A stretch of DNA of 64,000 bases from the NCBI RefSeq assembly GCF_023913755.1, contig NZ_JAMXBJ010000034.1, positions 17,861 through 81,860 on the forward strand, in the 5' to 3' direction. Numbering within the stretch: position 1 is the stretch's first letter; each line of letters opens with the position of its first letter. Both the position numbers and the translations under genes were made by a program. The notes under the pieces are model-generated. The model saw nothing but the letters and a program-made list of their open reading frames with translations. It was not told the DNA's origin and did no database searches. The DNA comes from Pseudarthrobacter cellobiosi (GTDB lineage: Bacteria > Actinomycetota > Actinomycetes > Actinomycetales > Micrococcaceae). Shown in pieces: positions 37,502 through 46,217 of this stretch.

Positions 37502-38432
37502 ACCAGCCGCGGTTCATCAGCGCTGAACGGACTTTGGCGACGGCGGCACGGGCTTCGTTCTCCATCTGCCGTCTCGAGATCCGGACCATCAACCACCCCG
37601 CCCTGGCAAAGTCCTCTTCGCGGGCAATGTCGCGGACGATCTGCGCCGTCTCGGAATGGCCTTCGCCGTCGTACTCCACTGCAACTTTTTGTTCCGGATA
37701 GGCGAGATCCGGTTGACGTACGACGCCGACGCCCAGTTCCACGGGAACGTTCAGTCGCGGTTCTGGCAGCCCGCGGTTCTCCAGTGCCAGCCTAAGTTTG
37801 GTTTCCGGGGCGGAGTCGGACCCGATCCGGGCCTGCTCAAGGGCAAGGCGCGCCTTCTGAATGCCGGGCGTTCCTTTGTGCCGGTCGAGCATTTCCGCCA
37901 GGCCGGCCGGCGTCGCATAGGGCTCGGATCTGCCCTCGAAATCAGGCCTGGGAATCCTCACCAGGTGATCGGCAACCACAGTCAGCTCGTCAATGCTCAT
38001 CTTCCGGGCGCAATCCAGCCACGTCCGCGTCCGGGACGTGATCACCAGGCCGTTGTGGGTGACAATTTCGTCGGCAAAGAACTGGCCCCTGTGACCCTTC
38101 ACCCCCGGACGGCGCATGATGGCTACTGTGTCCGGGCGCGAGATATGAATCAGTGGTTCATCGCTCCCCGGCAGGAACCCCGGGAAGGACCACAACAAGA
38201 ACGCAGAGGCGTGCGAAGCTGCAGCGAACTCCGTGACCTGGGTGTACGGCCGGATGTTGGGCGCCAGGCCGTACCCGGCGTCGTCGTCCGCCCTTGGCAC
38301 TCGGACTCCACGGGTGGGCCGCCCCAGACCCTGGTGACGTAACTGCCGTTCGGTGATCCCGGCGTCGGCCGCTTCTTTCAAAGTGAACGGCAGCACAGCC
38401 AGCGGCTGCGGCAGAGAACGTGGAACTTTCAT
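37494..38432 (-). CDS. DUF559 domain protein, Vsr/AbiEi-like
   Basis: This 312-residue protein has an N-terminal winged-helix-like region (LKEAADAGITERQLRHQGL), a middle region (ITSRTRTWLDCARKMSIDEL), and a C-terminal DUF559 domain of the PD-(D/E)xK/Vsr-like nuclease fold. The last contains RQPDLAYPEQKVAVEYDGEGH and a final WLMVRIS strand. Such AbiEi-like/DUF559 proteins are abundant in actinobacteria and have no settled role. A palindromic repeat lies just upstream and a half-copy at its stop. It is on the minus strand between the MFS gene and purN. Confidence 0.8.
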   Translation of the reverse strand: MKVPRSLPQPLAVLPFTLKEAADAGITERQLRHQGLGRPTRGVRVPRADDDAGYGLAPNIRPYTQVTEFAAASHASAFLLWSFPGFLPGSDEPLIHISRPDTVAIMRRPGVKGHRGQFFADEIVTHNGLVITSRTRTWLDCARKMSIDELTVVADHLVRIPRPDFEGRSEPYATPAGLAEMLDRHKGTPGIQKARLALEQARIGSDSAPETKLRLALENRGLPEPRLNVPVELGVGVVRQPDLAYPEQKVAVEYDGEGHSETAQIVRDIAREEDFARAGWLMVRISRRQMENEARAAVAKVRSALMNRGWST

Positions 38433-38495
38433 GTGCCCATGTTGGCAGCCCCGCGAAAACGCCGCTGGAGTTATCCACAGGTTCCTGCCACCCTG

Positions 38496-38560
38496 CCAAA
38501 CTAAGTAGCGCTATCTGTCGTTTTGGGCGGTCAAAACGACAGATAGCGCTACCTAGTTGG
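38496..38560. repeat. Palindromic repeat, copy 3
   Basis: Arms 38496-38525 and 38532-38560 share the GTAGCGCTATCTGTCGTTTTG core of copies 1 and 2. The inner 21 bp pair perfectly, while the outer ends carry mismatches. It lies between the DUF559 gene start and the purN stop. Confidence 0.92.
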
Positions 38561-38585
38561 GAGAGGGTTGGGGGGGTGGGTGGGG

Positions 38586-39152
38586 TTAGGAAGCGGTGGC
38601 GAGGGCTGCCAGGGTGTTGACCAGGAGGCGGCGCTCCACCACCTTGATGCGTTCGTGCAGCGATTCCTCGGTTTCGCCCGGTTCAATCGTGACGGCTTCC
38701 TGGGCGATGATGGGCCCGGTGTCCACCCCGGCGTCGGCCCAGTGCACCGTGCAGCCGGTGACCTTCACGCCGTAGGCCATGGCATCGCGGACGCCGTGGG
38801 CGCCGGGGAAAGCGGGCAGCAGGGCGGGGTGGGTGTTGAGGTACTTGCCGTTGAAGGCAGCGATGAAGTCGGCGCTGACGATGCGCATAAAGCCCGAGGA
38901 CACCACCACGTCCGGAGCGTACGAAGCCACGCGGGCGGTCAGTGCTGCATCCCATTCGTCGCGGGTGGGGAAGGAGTTGAAGTTGACCACAAACGTCTCC
39001 AGCCCGGCTTCCGAGGATCGTTCGACGCCGTAGGTCCCCTCCCGGTCGGCACCTACCGCGGCGATTTCCACGTCCAGCTCCCCTGCCTTGACGGCGTCGA
39101 TGACTGACTGGAGATTGGACCCGGTACCGGAAACGAGGACTACGATGCGCAT
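38586..39152 (-). CDS. purN: Phosphoribosylglycinamide formyltransferase
   Basis: PurN transfers the formyl group of 10-formyl-THF to GAR in purine synthesis. The 188-residue protein has the N-terminal VLVSGTGSNLQSVIDAV motif. The catalytic Asn/His/Asp set lies in NTHPALLPAFPG and HWADAGVDTGPI. The adjacency to a DUF6350 gene and closeness to purH matches the purN-purH-PerM arrangement known in mycobacteria, here interrupted by the MFS and DUF559 genes. Confidence 0.97.
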   Translation of the reverse strand: MRIVVLVSGTGSNLQSVIDAVKAGELDVEIAAVGADREGTYGVERSSEAGLETFVVNFNSFPTRDEWDAALTARVASYAPDVVVSSGFMRIVSADFIAAFNGKYLNTHPALLPAFPGAHGVRDAMAYGVKVTGCTVHWADAGVDTGPIIAQEAVTIEPGETEESLHERIKVVERRLLVNTLAALATAS

Positions 39153-39191
39153 GGGTCTAGCTTATGGGCACGCTCGCGTAGGCTGGAAAAC

Positions 39192-39620
39192 ATGAACAAC
39201 ACCCCGGAACCGGCTGGCCAGCAACGGACCAAACAGCCGCTCAGCGAGGCCGCCAAGGACTCGCTCACCAAAACCCGCAACCTGTTCCGGATCTTCATTG
39301 TCACCGTGCTGGGCGCTTTCTTCGTCTACCAGCTCGACGTCAGCTACCTCTGGCTCACCGGCATCCTGACCGCGGCGAGCTTTGTGCTGGGTGTCCTCCT
39401 GCTGGTCAGGTCGGCCAGGCTCAAGGAGTCCAAGCTGGTCCTGTTCGGCACCATTTCGGGGCTGGTGGTATCGCTGATCATGCTGCTGGTCATCCTCGCT
39501 ACGGCGCTGTTTTTCCGCCAGGTCCAGGACTTCCAGACCTGCTCACGCGAGGCCCTTACCGACCAGGCGCTCTCCAATTGCCGGGTCCAGCTGGAAAGCT
39601 CGCTGCCGGGTCTCCGGTAG
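39192..39620 (+). CDS. Small membrane protein, unknown function
   Basis: This 142-residue protein has a hydrophilic N-terminus with TKTRNLFR and three hydrophobic segments (about residues 35-60, 60-80 and 95-120). A short outside tail has two cysteines (FQTCSREALTDQALSNCRV) that could pair. I recognise no named family. It is divergent from purN and convergent with the DUF6350 gene. Confidence 0.7.
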   Translation: MNNTPEPAGQQRTKQPLSEAAKDSLTKTRNLFRIFIVTVLGAFFVYQLDVSYLWLTGILTAASFVLGVLLLVRSARLKESKLVLFGTISGLVVSLIMLLVILATALFFRQVQDFQTCSREALTDQALSNCRVQLESSLPGLR

Positions 39621-39647
39621 CAGCCACACCAGCCGCAGCCACGAAGG

Positions 39648-40982
39648 TCAGCGGGCAAGTTCCGCTTCCTCATCCACGTGCTGCTGGCGTTCCAGCCACG
39701 GTCCGGCCGCATAACCGATCACAACGCCGATGCCAACCTCCGCGGCAATCCAGAGTCCCATCCACAAGGGGTCGGGTCCGATGGCCGTGAGGCGGCCCAG
39801 CCCGGCGGAGCCTCGGGCCAGCCAGGCCAGGCCCGCGGCCAGCAGACCGGACACAACCCCTACCAACGCGCCGAGGGCAAGCGTGGACATCATGGCCGTG
39901 AACCAGCGCGCGTCAATCTTGATGGAGAGCCACTCGTCGAAGTGGTTTTCGCCCTCGCGCAAGAACCACCAGCCGGCCAGGATACCCGCCAGAACGGGCA
40001 GCACCAGCGCCACGAACCCGTAGTCCAGCGGACCCGACGGGATGGCGGCGAAGACCGGAATGGACGGCAGTGGCCCGGTGGCGGTGCCCAACGGCCCCAC
40101 CTGCGAGCCCACGCCCAGGGCGAAGCCCGAGCCCGAGACCCAGGCCAGCGCAAAAACCACGAGGTTGGGCAAATACCCAAGCTGCGCGATGGTGAGCGCC
40201 GCACCCCCAACCGCTCCGGCGTCGAGCGCTTCATAGACAGCAATCACCAGGTTCCAGTGGATAAAGAGGTCCACCGCCAGGAGCACACCCGCGAGCGCAA
40301 AGGCCGCCAGAAGAGCCACACAGCCCGCCTTCGCCGCGGAGCCCAAATAGGAGCCGGCCCAGCGGGAATGCTGGCTGGTACGCGAGATCCAGTCGACTGC
40401 GTCGACGCCGATCAACCGGCTCCACGAGCCTGCCTCGCGGCGGGCGCCGATCACCATGCCGAGGGCGAACGGGATCAGCGGGATAAGCATTGCCAACCAG
40501 ATGTTAATGACGACGTCGGCCGTGCGGCACACAAAGCCGGTGGCAGCGCCGAACGCCGAGTAGACCACCCAGGACCCGAGCAGTGCCTGCCACAGCTGGT
40601 CCGTATAGGAGGCCCGGGCCAAGCGCCGCCCCGCACGCCATGCGAGCAAAAACGGGATCAGGGTCAGGCCCAGGGGCACCAGGGTCAGCAGGCCGGAGCC
40701 TGGACTGCCGGCCGCACCAGCCTCACCGGACACGACGGCGAGCTGCAGCGGCACCCCGTGAATCAGCAGCCAGCCCTGGCCGGCGAGGCGGGCCAGGGCA
40801 TCAAAGGTGGTGTTCTGGAAGCCCGCGGTGGCCCACACGGCCACAATGGGAACCACCACCAGGAGCGCGGAGATGATGGCAGCCTGCGCCGTTTCGAGGC
40901 CTCCCTGCAGCCACAAGGGCATGGGAAGGCCACGGTCTCCGGTCTGATCAGCGCGCAGTTTCATCGTGTCCCATGGTGTCAC
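39648..40982 (-). CDS. DUF6350 family membrane protein (PerM-like)
   Basis: This 444-residue protein has about ten hydrophobic segments. It matches the DUF6350 family in size and in its place next to purN. The mycobacterial member is PerM (Rv0955), linked to cell division and persistence, adjacent to purN and purH. That functional link is inferred from synteny. GTG 40982 is taken as the start; ATG 40964 with a GGGA box five bases upstream is an alternative. Family assignment rests on context and topology rather than a motif. Confidence 0.78.
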   Translation of the reverse strand: MTPWDTMKLRADQTGDRGLPMPLWLQGGLETAQAAIISALLVVVPIVAVWATAGFQNTTFDALARLAGQGWLLIHGVPLQLAVVSGEAGAAGSPGSGLLTLVPLGLTLIPFLLAWRAGRRLARASYTDQLWQALLGSWVVYSAFGAATGFVCRTADVVINIWLAMLIPLIPFALGMVIGARREAGSWSRLIGVDAVDWISRTSQHSRWAGSYLGSAAKAGCVALLAAFALAGVLLAVDLFIHWNLVIAVYEALDAGAVGGAALTIAQLGYLPNLVVFALAWVSGSGFALGVGSQVGPLGTATGPLPSIPVFAAIPSGPLDYGFVALVLPVLAGILAGWWFLREGENHFDEWLSIKIDARWFTAMMSTLALGALVGVVSGLLAAGLAWLARGSAGLGRLTAIGPDPLWMGLWIAAEVGIGVVIGYAAGPWLERQQHVDEEAELAR

Positions 40983-41036
40983 GGCCGGGCCGTCGGACCG
41001 GGCTTCGACAGGCTCGTTCTCCGTGCGAGACGTGCC

Positions 41037-41340
41037 TCACCAGAGTTCGTAGTCCGCCGCGCTGATCGTGAACCCGTGACCGGCGCGGAGGTGGGCGCAC
41101 ACCATCTGGCCCGGCTCCCGCGAACACACCATGTTGCACTGCCTGTCCTTGTTCACCGACTGCACCACCGCCGGCAGGGTGGCCCGTGGCAGGCGAAGAA
41201 CCGGACGACGACGGCGGGACGGCCGCCGCCGGCGATGGAGCCGTCGTTGGGCGTTCAGACTGTCGGGGCGCCTCATCCGGATCGCTTATGTAGCTGGGCA
41301 GAAGTCCCCATCCGGGCTTGTACCGGCGCTTTTTCCACGG
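41037..41340 (-). pseudogene. Possible frameshifted small gene
   Basis: On the minus strand one frame runs through WKKRRYKPGWGLLPSYISD and a proline/serine/threonine linker. A second frame then begins within the linker and reads VNKDRQCNMVCSREPGQMVC to a stop at 41037, ending ISAADYELW. Both parts have GC-rich third positions, and the change of frame lies at about 41160-41180. No good start codon is seen for the first part, which reaches toward the divergent DUF4383 promoter. It may be a broken gene or just the second part as a short ORF. This is the only signal in the 409-bp gap. Confidence 0.3.
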
Positions 41341-41391
41341 GTCCGCCGTAAAATTGGAATGTCCGCAATCAGTGGTTGGAGGCAGAAAAAA

Positions 41392-41850
41392 ATGACTACC
41401 GCATCCCCACATGCACACGTTCATTTTGGGCGCGCAGACGTCCAGAATGCCGGCATGGGAGTAGGTATCCTGTTGTTGGTGGTGGGTGCCCTGGGCTTTA
41501 TCCCCGGCGTCACCACCCAGTACAGCGAATTGATGTTCCTGGGACCTGATTCCCATGCCATGTTCCTTGGCATGTTCCAGGTGTCCATGCTGCTCAATAT
41601 TGTGCAGCTGGCCATCGGCGCAACGGGCTGGGCGATGTCCCGGACCGAACATGGCGCACGGAACTTCCTCATCGGAGCAGGCGCGCTGTACATCATCCTC
41701 AGCATTTTCGGGCTCAGTGTCGGCGTTGACTCGGCGGCCAACTTCCTGTCGTTCAACATGGCTGACAACTGGACCCACCTTGTGCTGGGCGTAGCGATGC
41801 TAGCTGCTGGCTGGCTGTTCTCCAGGAACATGTCCGGCGAGAGGAAATAG
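41392..41850 (+). CDS. DUF4383 domain membrane protein
   Basis: This 152-residue protein has four hydrophobic segments and the DUF4383 pattern, including GVGILLLVVGALGFIPGVTT near the start and NIVQLAIGATGWAMSRT in the second helix pair. Function unknown. The ATG at 41392 has GGAGG eight to ten bases upstream. The longer open frame from 41131 has no family-like residues. A terminator follows. Confidence 0.85.
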   Translation: MTTASPHAHVHFGRADVQNAGMGVGILLLVVGALGFIPGVTTQYSELMFLGPDSHAMFLGMFQVSMLLNIVQLAIGATGWAMSRTEHGARNFLIGAGALYIILSIFGLSVGVDSAANFLSFNMADNWTHLVLGVAMLAAGWLFSRNMSGERK

Positions 41851-42217
41851 CCCGGAAATGACAGGCCGGGATACAGGAGCCGCGAATGAGAAATGATCCA
41901 TAAGTTCTGAATATTCGTCCTACCTCGCCGGTGCAGTTGCCGCGTTCCGCGAACAGCTGCACCGGCTTCTTTGTGCTCCTTAGCGGCCGACGGCGGCGCG
42001 GGGCCGCTTTCTGAGACGCGTGGCCGCTAAGTGCCACGCACGGGGTCCAGCGCAAACGGACACTTGAAGCCCACCCTCTGGCGCGAACCTGCAGGTAATC
42101 CCCTCAAAACTCGGTTCTGACGGGGTTAGCTGCCAGTTCGCGCTTGGAAATCAGGGCCGCAAGTGTTCCGTTCGCGCCAAAGGCGGCACGGGCTATTGAG
42201 CCTGCAACAATGGCCCC
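41851..42217. other. Intergenic stretch with terminator and inverted repeat
   Basis: This 367-bp gap holds the DUF4383 terminator (41927-41970). Next is a 10-bp inverted repeat CTTAGCGGCC (41979-41988) / GGCCGCTAAG (42022-42031), whose interior starts CGACGGCGG like other terminators here. I see no gene in the remaining 180 bases before the HNH gene, and no clear promoter boxes. Confidence 0.6.
41927..41970 (+). terminator. Terminator after the DUF4383 gene
   Basis: GCCGGTGCAG (41927-41936) pairs with CTGCACCGGC (41957-41966) and is followed by TTCTTT. Confidence 0.8.
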
Positions 42218-43036
42218 ATGAGCGACATCATTGTGGGCTGGGACCCAGCCGGCTGGAACCGCTGGAACTACGCGGCTGTTATTGAACAGGTCGCCGTGAC
42301 GGGGCTGCACCTGGAGCCCTGGAGCGTGGGCCGGAGCGTTGCCGCCGGCACCGACGTGTGGCTGCTCCTGCTGGGAGCGCACGGTCCCGGCCTGATCGGC
42401 CATGGCGTGGTGCTCTCAGAAAACGCGGAGTTCATCGCGCAGGTGGCGTTCGATGCGCTCCTGCCGCTGGGCGATCAGGTGCCCTCCGCGGTCCTCACCG
42501 AGGCAGTGGCCGACGTCGGGTGGAACAGTACCGAAATCGAAGGCGTGGCGCTGGAGTCCGGCGACGAAGCCGCGGTCCGGGCGCTCTGGGCCACTCACGG
42601 GCCGGCGCAAGGGCCAGACCCCACCCAACCTGTGCCCGGCACGTACCCCGAGACCGCCGTCGTGCGCGTCACCGCCAACCGGTACGAGCGTGATGCGGCG
42701 GCCCGGCGGGCATGTATCGCGCACCGCGGCAGCAGCTGCGCGGCCTGCGGGTTCTCCTTCGAACTGGCGTACGGGGAGCTCGGCAAAGACTTCATCGACG
42801 TCCACCATGTGGTGCCGGCGGCCCAACTCGGCGGCGGCTACCAGCTGGATCCGCTCACGGATCTGGTTCCGCTCTGCGCCAATTGCCATGCCATGGCCCA
42901 CCACGGAGTGAGCACGCCGCGCACGCAAGCCGAGCTGCGGCAAATCATGGCCACCGCCGGATACCTCCGCGGAACCACCGTTGCCCCTGAGGAGATCGAG
43001 GCCCAGCGGGTTGCCCGCGAGATCCTCGGCAAATAG
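42218..43036 (+). CDS. HNH endonuclease
   Basis: This 272-residue protein has a C-terminal HNH nuclease domain. A zinc cysteine pair lies in CAACGFSFE, the catalytic His pair in DVHHVVPAAQL, and the second zinc pair in LVPLCANCHAMAHHG. The N-terminal 150 residues (IIVGWDPAGWNRWNY onward) have no recognised motif and may recognise target or modified DNA. No methyltransferase lies nearby, so a modification-dependent (McrA-like) role is possible but unproven. It is a single gene. Confidence 0.85.
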   Translation: MSDIIVGWDPAGWNRWNYAAVIEQVAVTGLHLEPWSVGRSVAAGTDVWLLLLGAHGPGLIGHGVVLSENAEFIAQVAFDALLPLGDQVPSAVLTEAVADVGWNSTEIEGVALESGDEAAVRALWATHGPAQGPDPTQPVPGTYPETAVVRVTANRYERDAAARRACIAHRGSSCAACGFSFELAYGELGKDFIDVHHVVPAAQLGGGYQLDPLTDLVPLCANCHAMAHHGVSTPRTQAELRQIMATAGYLRGTTVAPEEIEAQRVAREILGK

Positions 43037-43039
43037 GAA

Positions 43040-43081
43040 CCGGTGATCGAGCCGGTCGAGATCCAGCCTGTTGAAACCCGA
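43040..43081. repeat. Partial copy of dispersed GGTTGAGCC/CGAAACC repeat
   Basis: Just past the HNH stop, ACCGGTGATCGAGCCGGTCG resembles the left arm of the complete element at 56484-56535. It is followed by a fragment AGCCTGTTGAAACCC of the opposite arm. Confidence 0.6.
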
Positions 43082-43248
43082 CACAACAGCCCGCGCTCTG
43101 GACTCTTGGGCAGGCGCCAACCAGACTGTCTACAACAGCTGGCCAGCTGGCCGGAATTGGAGACGCGCAATACCGGCAGGGCCTGAGCAGTTGCATTTAT
43201 TGGGGCTGTGCGGCGAGGCCTGTTCCTTACGCGCGAAAGGACCTCGTC

Positions 43249-44682
43249 ATGCCGGATCTGTCAGCATTCTTCCCGCTTCTTGCCGCGATTATCGGGGCAA
43301 TGCTGGTGGTCGGCTTTGTCTGGGGGGCCATCAAACTGATGTGGAAAGTGGCGGAGCCCAATGAGGCCCTGATCATCTCCGGCCTGACCCGCGGAACCCT
43401 GGAAACCCGGGCCGGAATGGACTTCAAGATTGTCACCGGAAAGGGCGCCCTGGTATTTCCGGGCCTGCAGACCGTCCGCACGCTTTCCCTGACGCTGAAT
43501 GAAACGGAGCTAAAGGTTTCCTGCGTGACTTCGCAGGGCATCCAGGTGATTGTGGAAGGCGTGGTAATTTACAAAATCGGTGACGCCCCGCCGTTTATCG
43601 CAAATGCGGCTAGGCGTTTCCTGGGCCAGCAGCCCAAGATGGAAAGCTAGGTCTACAACGTCTTTGAGGGCCGCCTGCGGTCCATCATCGGAAGCATGAC
43701 CGTGGAAGAGATCATCCGCGAACGGGACAAGCTGGGGTCCCAGGCCCGCAGCGCCAGCGGAGTGGAAATGGAGAAGCTGGGGCTGGTGGTGGATTCGCTG
43801 CAGATCAAGGACCTGCAGGACCCCACGGGGTACATCCAGAACATCGCCAAGCCCCACATCGCCCAGGTCAAAATGGAGGCCCGGATCGCGGAGGCCACGC
43901 GGAACCGCGAGGCGGCCGAGAAGGAGGCCGAGGCGGCTGCAATGATCGCGGACGCGCAGAGCGTTTCGGCCATCCGGCAGTCGGTGGCGCAAGCGAACGC
44001 CGAGCGGGCCAAAGCCGAGGCCGCCCAGGCGGGACCGCTGGCGGATGCGACGGCGCGGCAGCATGTCGTCGTCCAGGAAACGGAAGTGGCCAAGCTTGAG
44101 GCGGACCGGGAGGAGCAGAAGCTCCAGACCACGGTCCGGAAGCCCGCCGACGCCAAGGCATACGCCAAGCGCACAGACGCGGAGGGCCAGAAGGCGGCGG
44201 ACATCAGCGCCGCCGAAGCGCTGGCCCGCCGCACGGAACTTGAGGCCCAGGCCAACGCCCGCCGGACGGAGCTGCAGGCCCAGGCGAACGCCACTGCCGC
44301 GGCGGCCGCGGCCGGAGCCACGAAGGTCACCGGCGAGGCCGAAGCCGCTGCCACCAGGGCCCGCGGTGACGCCGCGGCCTCCGCCATCAAGGCCAAGGCG
44401 CTGGCCGAGGCAGACGGCATCAACGCGCGGGCCGAAGCACTCGGGACCAACCAGGACGCCGTCATTTCGCAGCAGCTGGCCGAAAACATGCCGGCCATCA
44501 TCGCCGCAGCGGCCGAGCCTTTCTCGCACGTGGGCCAGATGACCGTGCTGAACGGCGGCGAGGGCGTGAACAAGATGCTGGGCGGCATCCTGGCCCAGGT
44601 GGGCGACTACCTTCCTGCCTTGTCCTCTGCACTGAAAAACAGCCGGGAAGGCAAGCGCCCCGCGAAAGGCCCCGATGCATAG
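43249..44682 (+). pseudogene. Flotillin/SPFH protein gene interrupted by an in-frame amber codon
   Basis: One continuous frame encodes a flotillin-like protein: an N-terminal membrane segment (LLAAIIGAMLVVGFVWGAI), an SPFH domain (VIVEGVVIYKIGD) and a long alanine/glutamate coiled coil with a C-terminal flotillin end. A TAG at 43648-43650 splits it into 133 residues plus a downstream part (YNVFEGRLRSIIGSMTVEEI). The frame is unchanged, so a CAG-to-TAG change is the simplest explanation. Translation may restart at ATG 43696. Flotillins organise membrane microdomains. The NfeD-like partner follows with an eight-base overlap. Confidence 0.85.
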
Positions 44683-44923
44683 AAACGTTGACCGGAGCCT
44701 TACCGGCAAGATCGGCCGCGTGACCGGGCGCATTGGCCCCGGAACCCTCGGCGAGGTCATGCTGCCCTACCTGGGCGGCACCAACGCGTTCCACGCCCAC
44801 CCCTTCGACAAGACGAGCGTCTTCGCAGTCGGTGACGAAGTGCTGGTCATCTATTTCGAGCCGCCGCAAACGGTCTATGTGGATGAACTGCCGGACGTGC
44901 TGCGGCACGGCGAAGACGGCTGA
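44675..44923 (+). CDS. Small NfeD-like (OB-fold) protein, flotillin partner
   Basis: This 82-residue protein lacks membrane helices and consists of a beta-rich NfeD C-terminal-like domain (LTGKIGRVTGRIGPGTLGEV, then VFAVGDEVLVIYFEPP). NfeD-type proteins are usually encoded beside flotillins and bind or stabilise them. It starts inside the end of the flotillin gene (ATGCATAG), so its translation may depend on ribosomes finishing that gene. Confidence 0.75.
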   Translation: MHRNVDRSLTGKIGRVTGRIGPGTLGEVMLPYLGGTNAFHAHPFDKTSVFAVGDEVLVIYFEPPQTVYVDELPDVLRHGEDG

Positions 44924-45011
44924 CCCCAAGCGCTGATCTGTTAACCCAAGCTTTCCCTCTACTCAACCCGGGTGACCCCGCCCCGACAGGCGCCGCGCCC
45001 ACCGTGGAGGG

Positions 45012-46217
45012 GTGAGGATCGCAATTGTTGCCGAGTCATTCCTGCCGCTGATGAATGGGGTGACCCACTCCATCCTGAGGGTGCTTGAACACCTGGAGGA
45101 CCAGGGCCACGACGTCCTGGTCATCGCCCCTTCCCCCCATGCGGTCGCCGAGTTCGTGGGACCGGCCGAGGTGGTTCACGGCGCGACGGTGCACAGGGTT
45201 CCCGCGGTTCCCCTGGCGGGATACACCAACGTGCGAGTGGCGATGGGCGGTGTGTACCGGGTCAAGCGAATCCTTGCCGACTACGCACCCGATGTTGTCC
45301 ACCTCGCATCGCCGTTTATCCTCGGGTGGCGGGCAGTGCAGGCCGCGCATCAGTTGGGGATCCCCACCATAGCCATCTACCAGACCGAGGTTCCCAGCTA
45401 CGCCGCACGCTATGGTGTGCCGTTCCTGGAGAACTGGGCGTGGAGCCGGGTGGAGAATATCCACCTGCTGGCCACCCGGACCCTGGTGCCGTCCACCTTC
45501 GCGCTGAACCAGTTGCGCGGCCGCGGGATTCCGCGGGTGGGCATGTGGCGGCGCGGTGTGGATACCGTGCGGTTTTCGCCGGAAAAGCGCGACGCCGGGT
45601 GGCGGGAAACGGTTGCCCCCGGCGGTGAGCGCATCATCGGCTACGTCGGCCGGCTGGCCATCGAAAAACAGGTAGAGGACCTCGCCGCGCTCGCCAACGT
45701 CCCGAACACCAAGCTGGTGATTGTGGGCGACGGACCCCAAAAGTCCGCCCTGCAGGAAGCCCTGCCGGACGCCGTGTTCACCGGGTTCCTCGGCGGTGAG
45801 GAGCTGGCGACGGCGGTGGCGTCCTTCGACCTTTTTGTCCATCCCGGCGAGTTCGAGACGTTCTGCCAGACCATCCAGGAGGCCATGGCATCGGGGGTGC
45901 CGGTGGTGGCCACGGGCCGCGGCGGGCCTCTGGACCTGGTGGAAAACTCCCGTACAGGCTGGCTGTACCAGCCCGGCGACCTAGCCGGTTTCCGGGCCCG
46001 GGTGATGGACCTGATGGGCGACGACGCCAAGCGCCGCGCGTTCGCCAGGACAGCGCACGCTTCGGTCCAGGCGCGGACGTGGCCGGTGCTCAGCGCCGAG
46101 CTGGTGCGTCAGTACCAATCAGTAATCGCCGGAGAACCGTTGGCTGAAACCGTCGAAACCAAGAGCCGCCGCCCGGTGGTTGAGCCAGTCGAAACCAAGA
46201 GTGGAGCGTCCCTGTGA
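45012..46217 (+). CDS. GT4-type glycosyltransferase, MgtA/PimB-like
   Basis: This 401-residue GT-B glycosyltransferase has the N-terminal acceptor domain (IAIVAESFLPLMNGVTHSIL) and the nucleotide-sugar domain with IIGYVGRLAIEKQVEDL. The catalytic E(x7)E motif is in HPGEFETFCQTIQEAMASG. It resembles actinobacterial GDP-mannose-dependent alpha-mannosyltransferases of glycolipid synthesis; the sugar is not certain. The C-terminal tail (about 23 residues, containing VVEPVETKS) derives from an inserted dispersed repeat and is probably not part of the fold. The GTG start has GGAGG immediately before it. The next gene overlaps its stop by four bases. Confidence 0.9.
   Translation: MRIAIVAESFLPLMNGVTHSILRVLEHLEDQGHDVLVIAPSPHAVAEFVGPAEVVHGATVHRVPAVPLAGYTNVRVAMGGVYRVKRILADYAPDVVHLASPFILGWRAVQAAHQLGIPTIAIYQTEVPSYAARYGVPFLENWAWSRVENIHLLATRTLVPSTFALNQLRGRGIPRVGMWRRGVDTVRFSPEKRDAGWRETVAPGGERIIGYVGRLAIEKQVEDLAALANVPNTKLVIVGDGPQKSALQEALPDAVFTGFLGGEELATAVASFDLFVHPGEFETFCQTIQEAMASGVPVVATGRGGPLDLVENSRTGWLYQPGDLAGFRARVMDLMGDDAKRRAFARTAHASVQARTWPVLSAELVRQYQSVIAGEPLAETVETKSRRPVVEPVETKSGASL
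46173..46196 (+). repeat. Half-copy of dispersed repeat inside the glycosyltransferase gene
   Basis: CCGGTGGTTGAGCCAGTCG followed by AAACC matches one arm of the element at 56484-56535. It is in frame and encodes VVEPVET near the protein end. A related ACCGTCGAAACC lies about 30 bases upstream. Confidence 0.7.
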
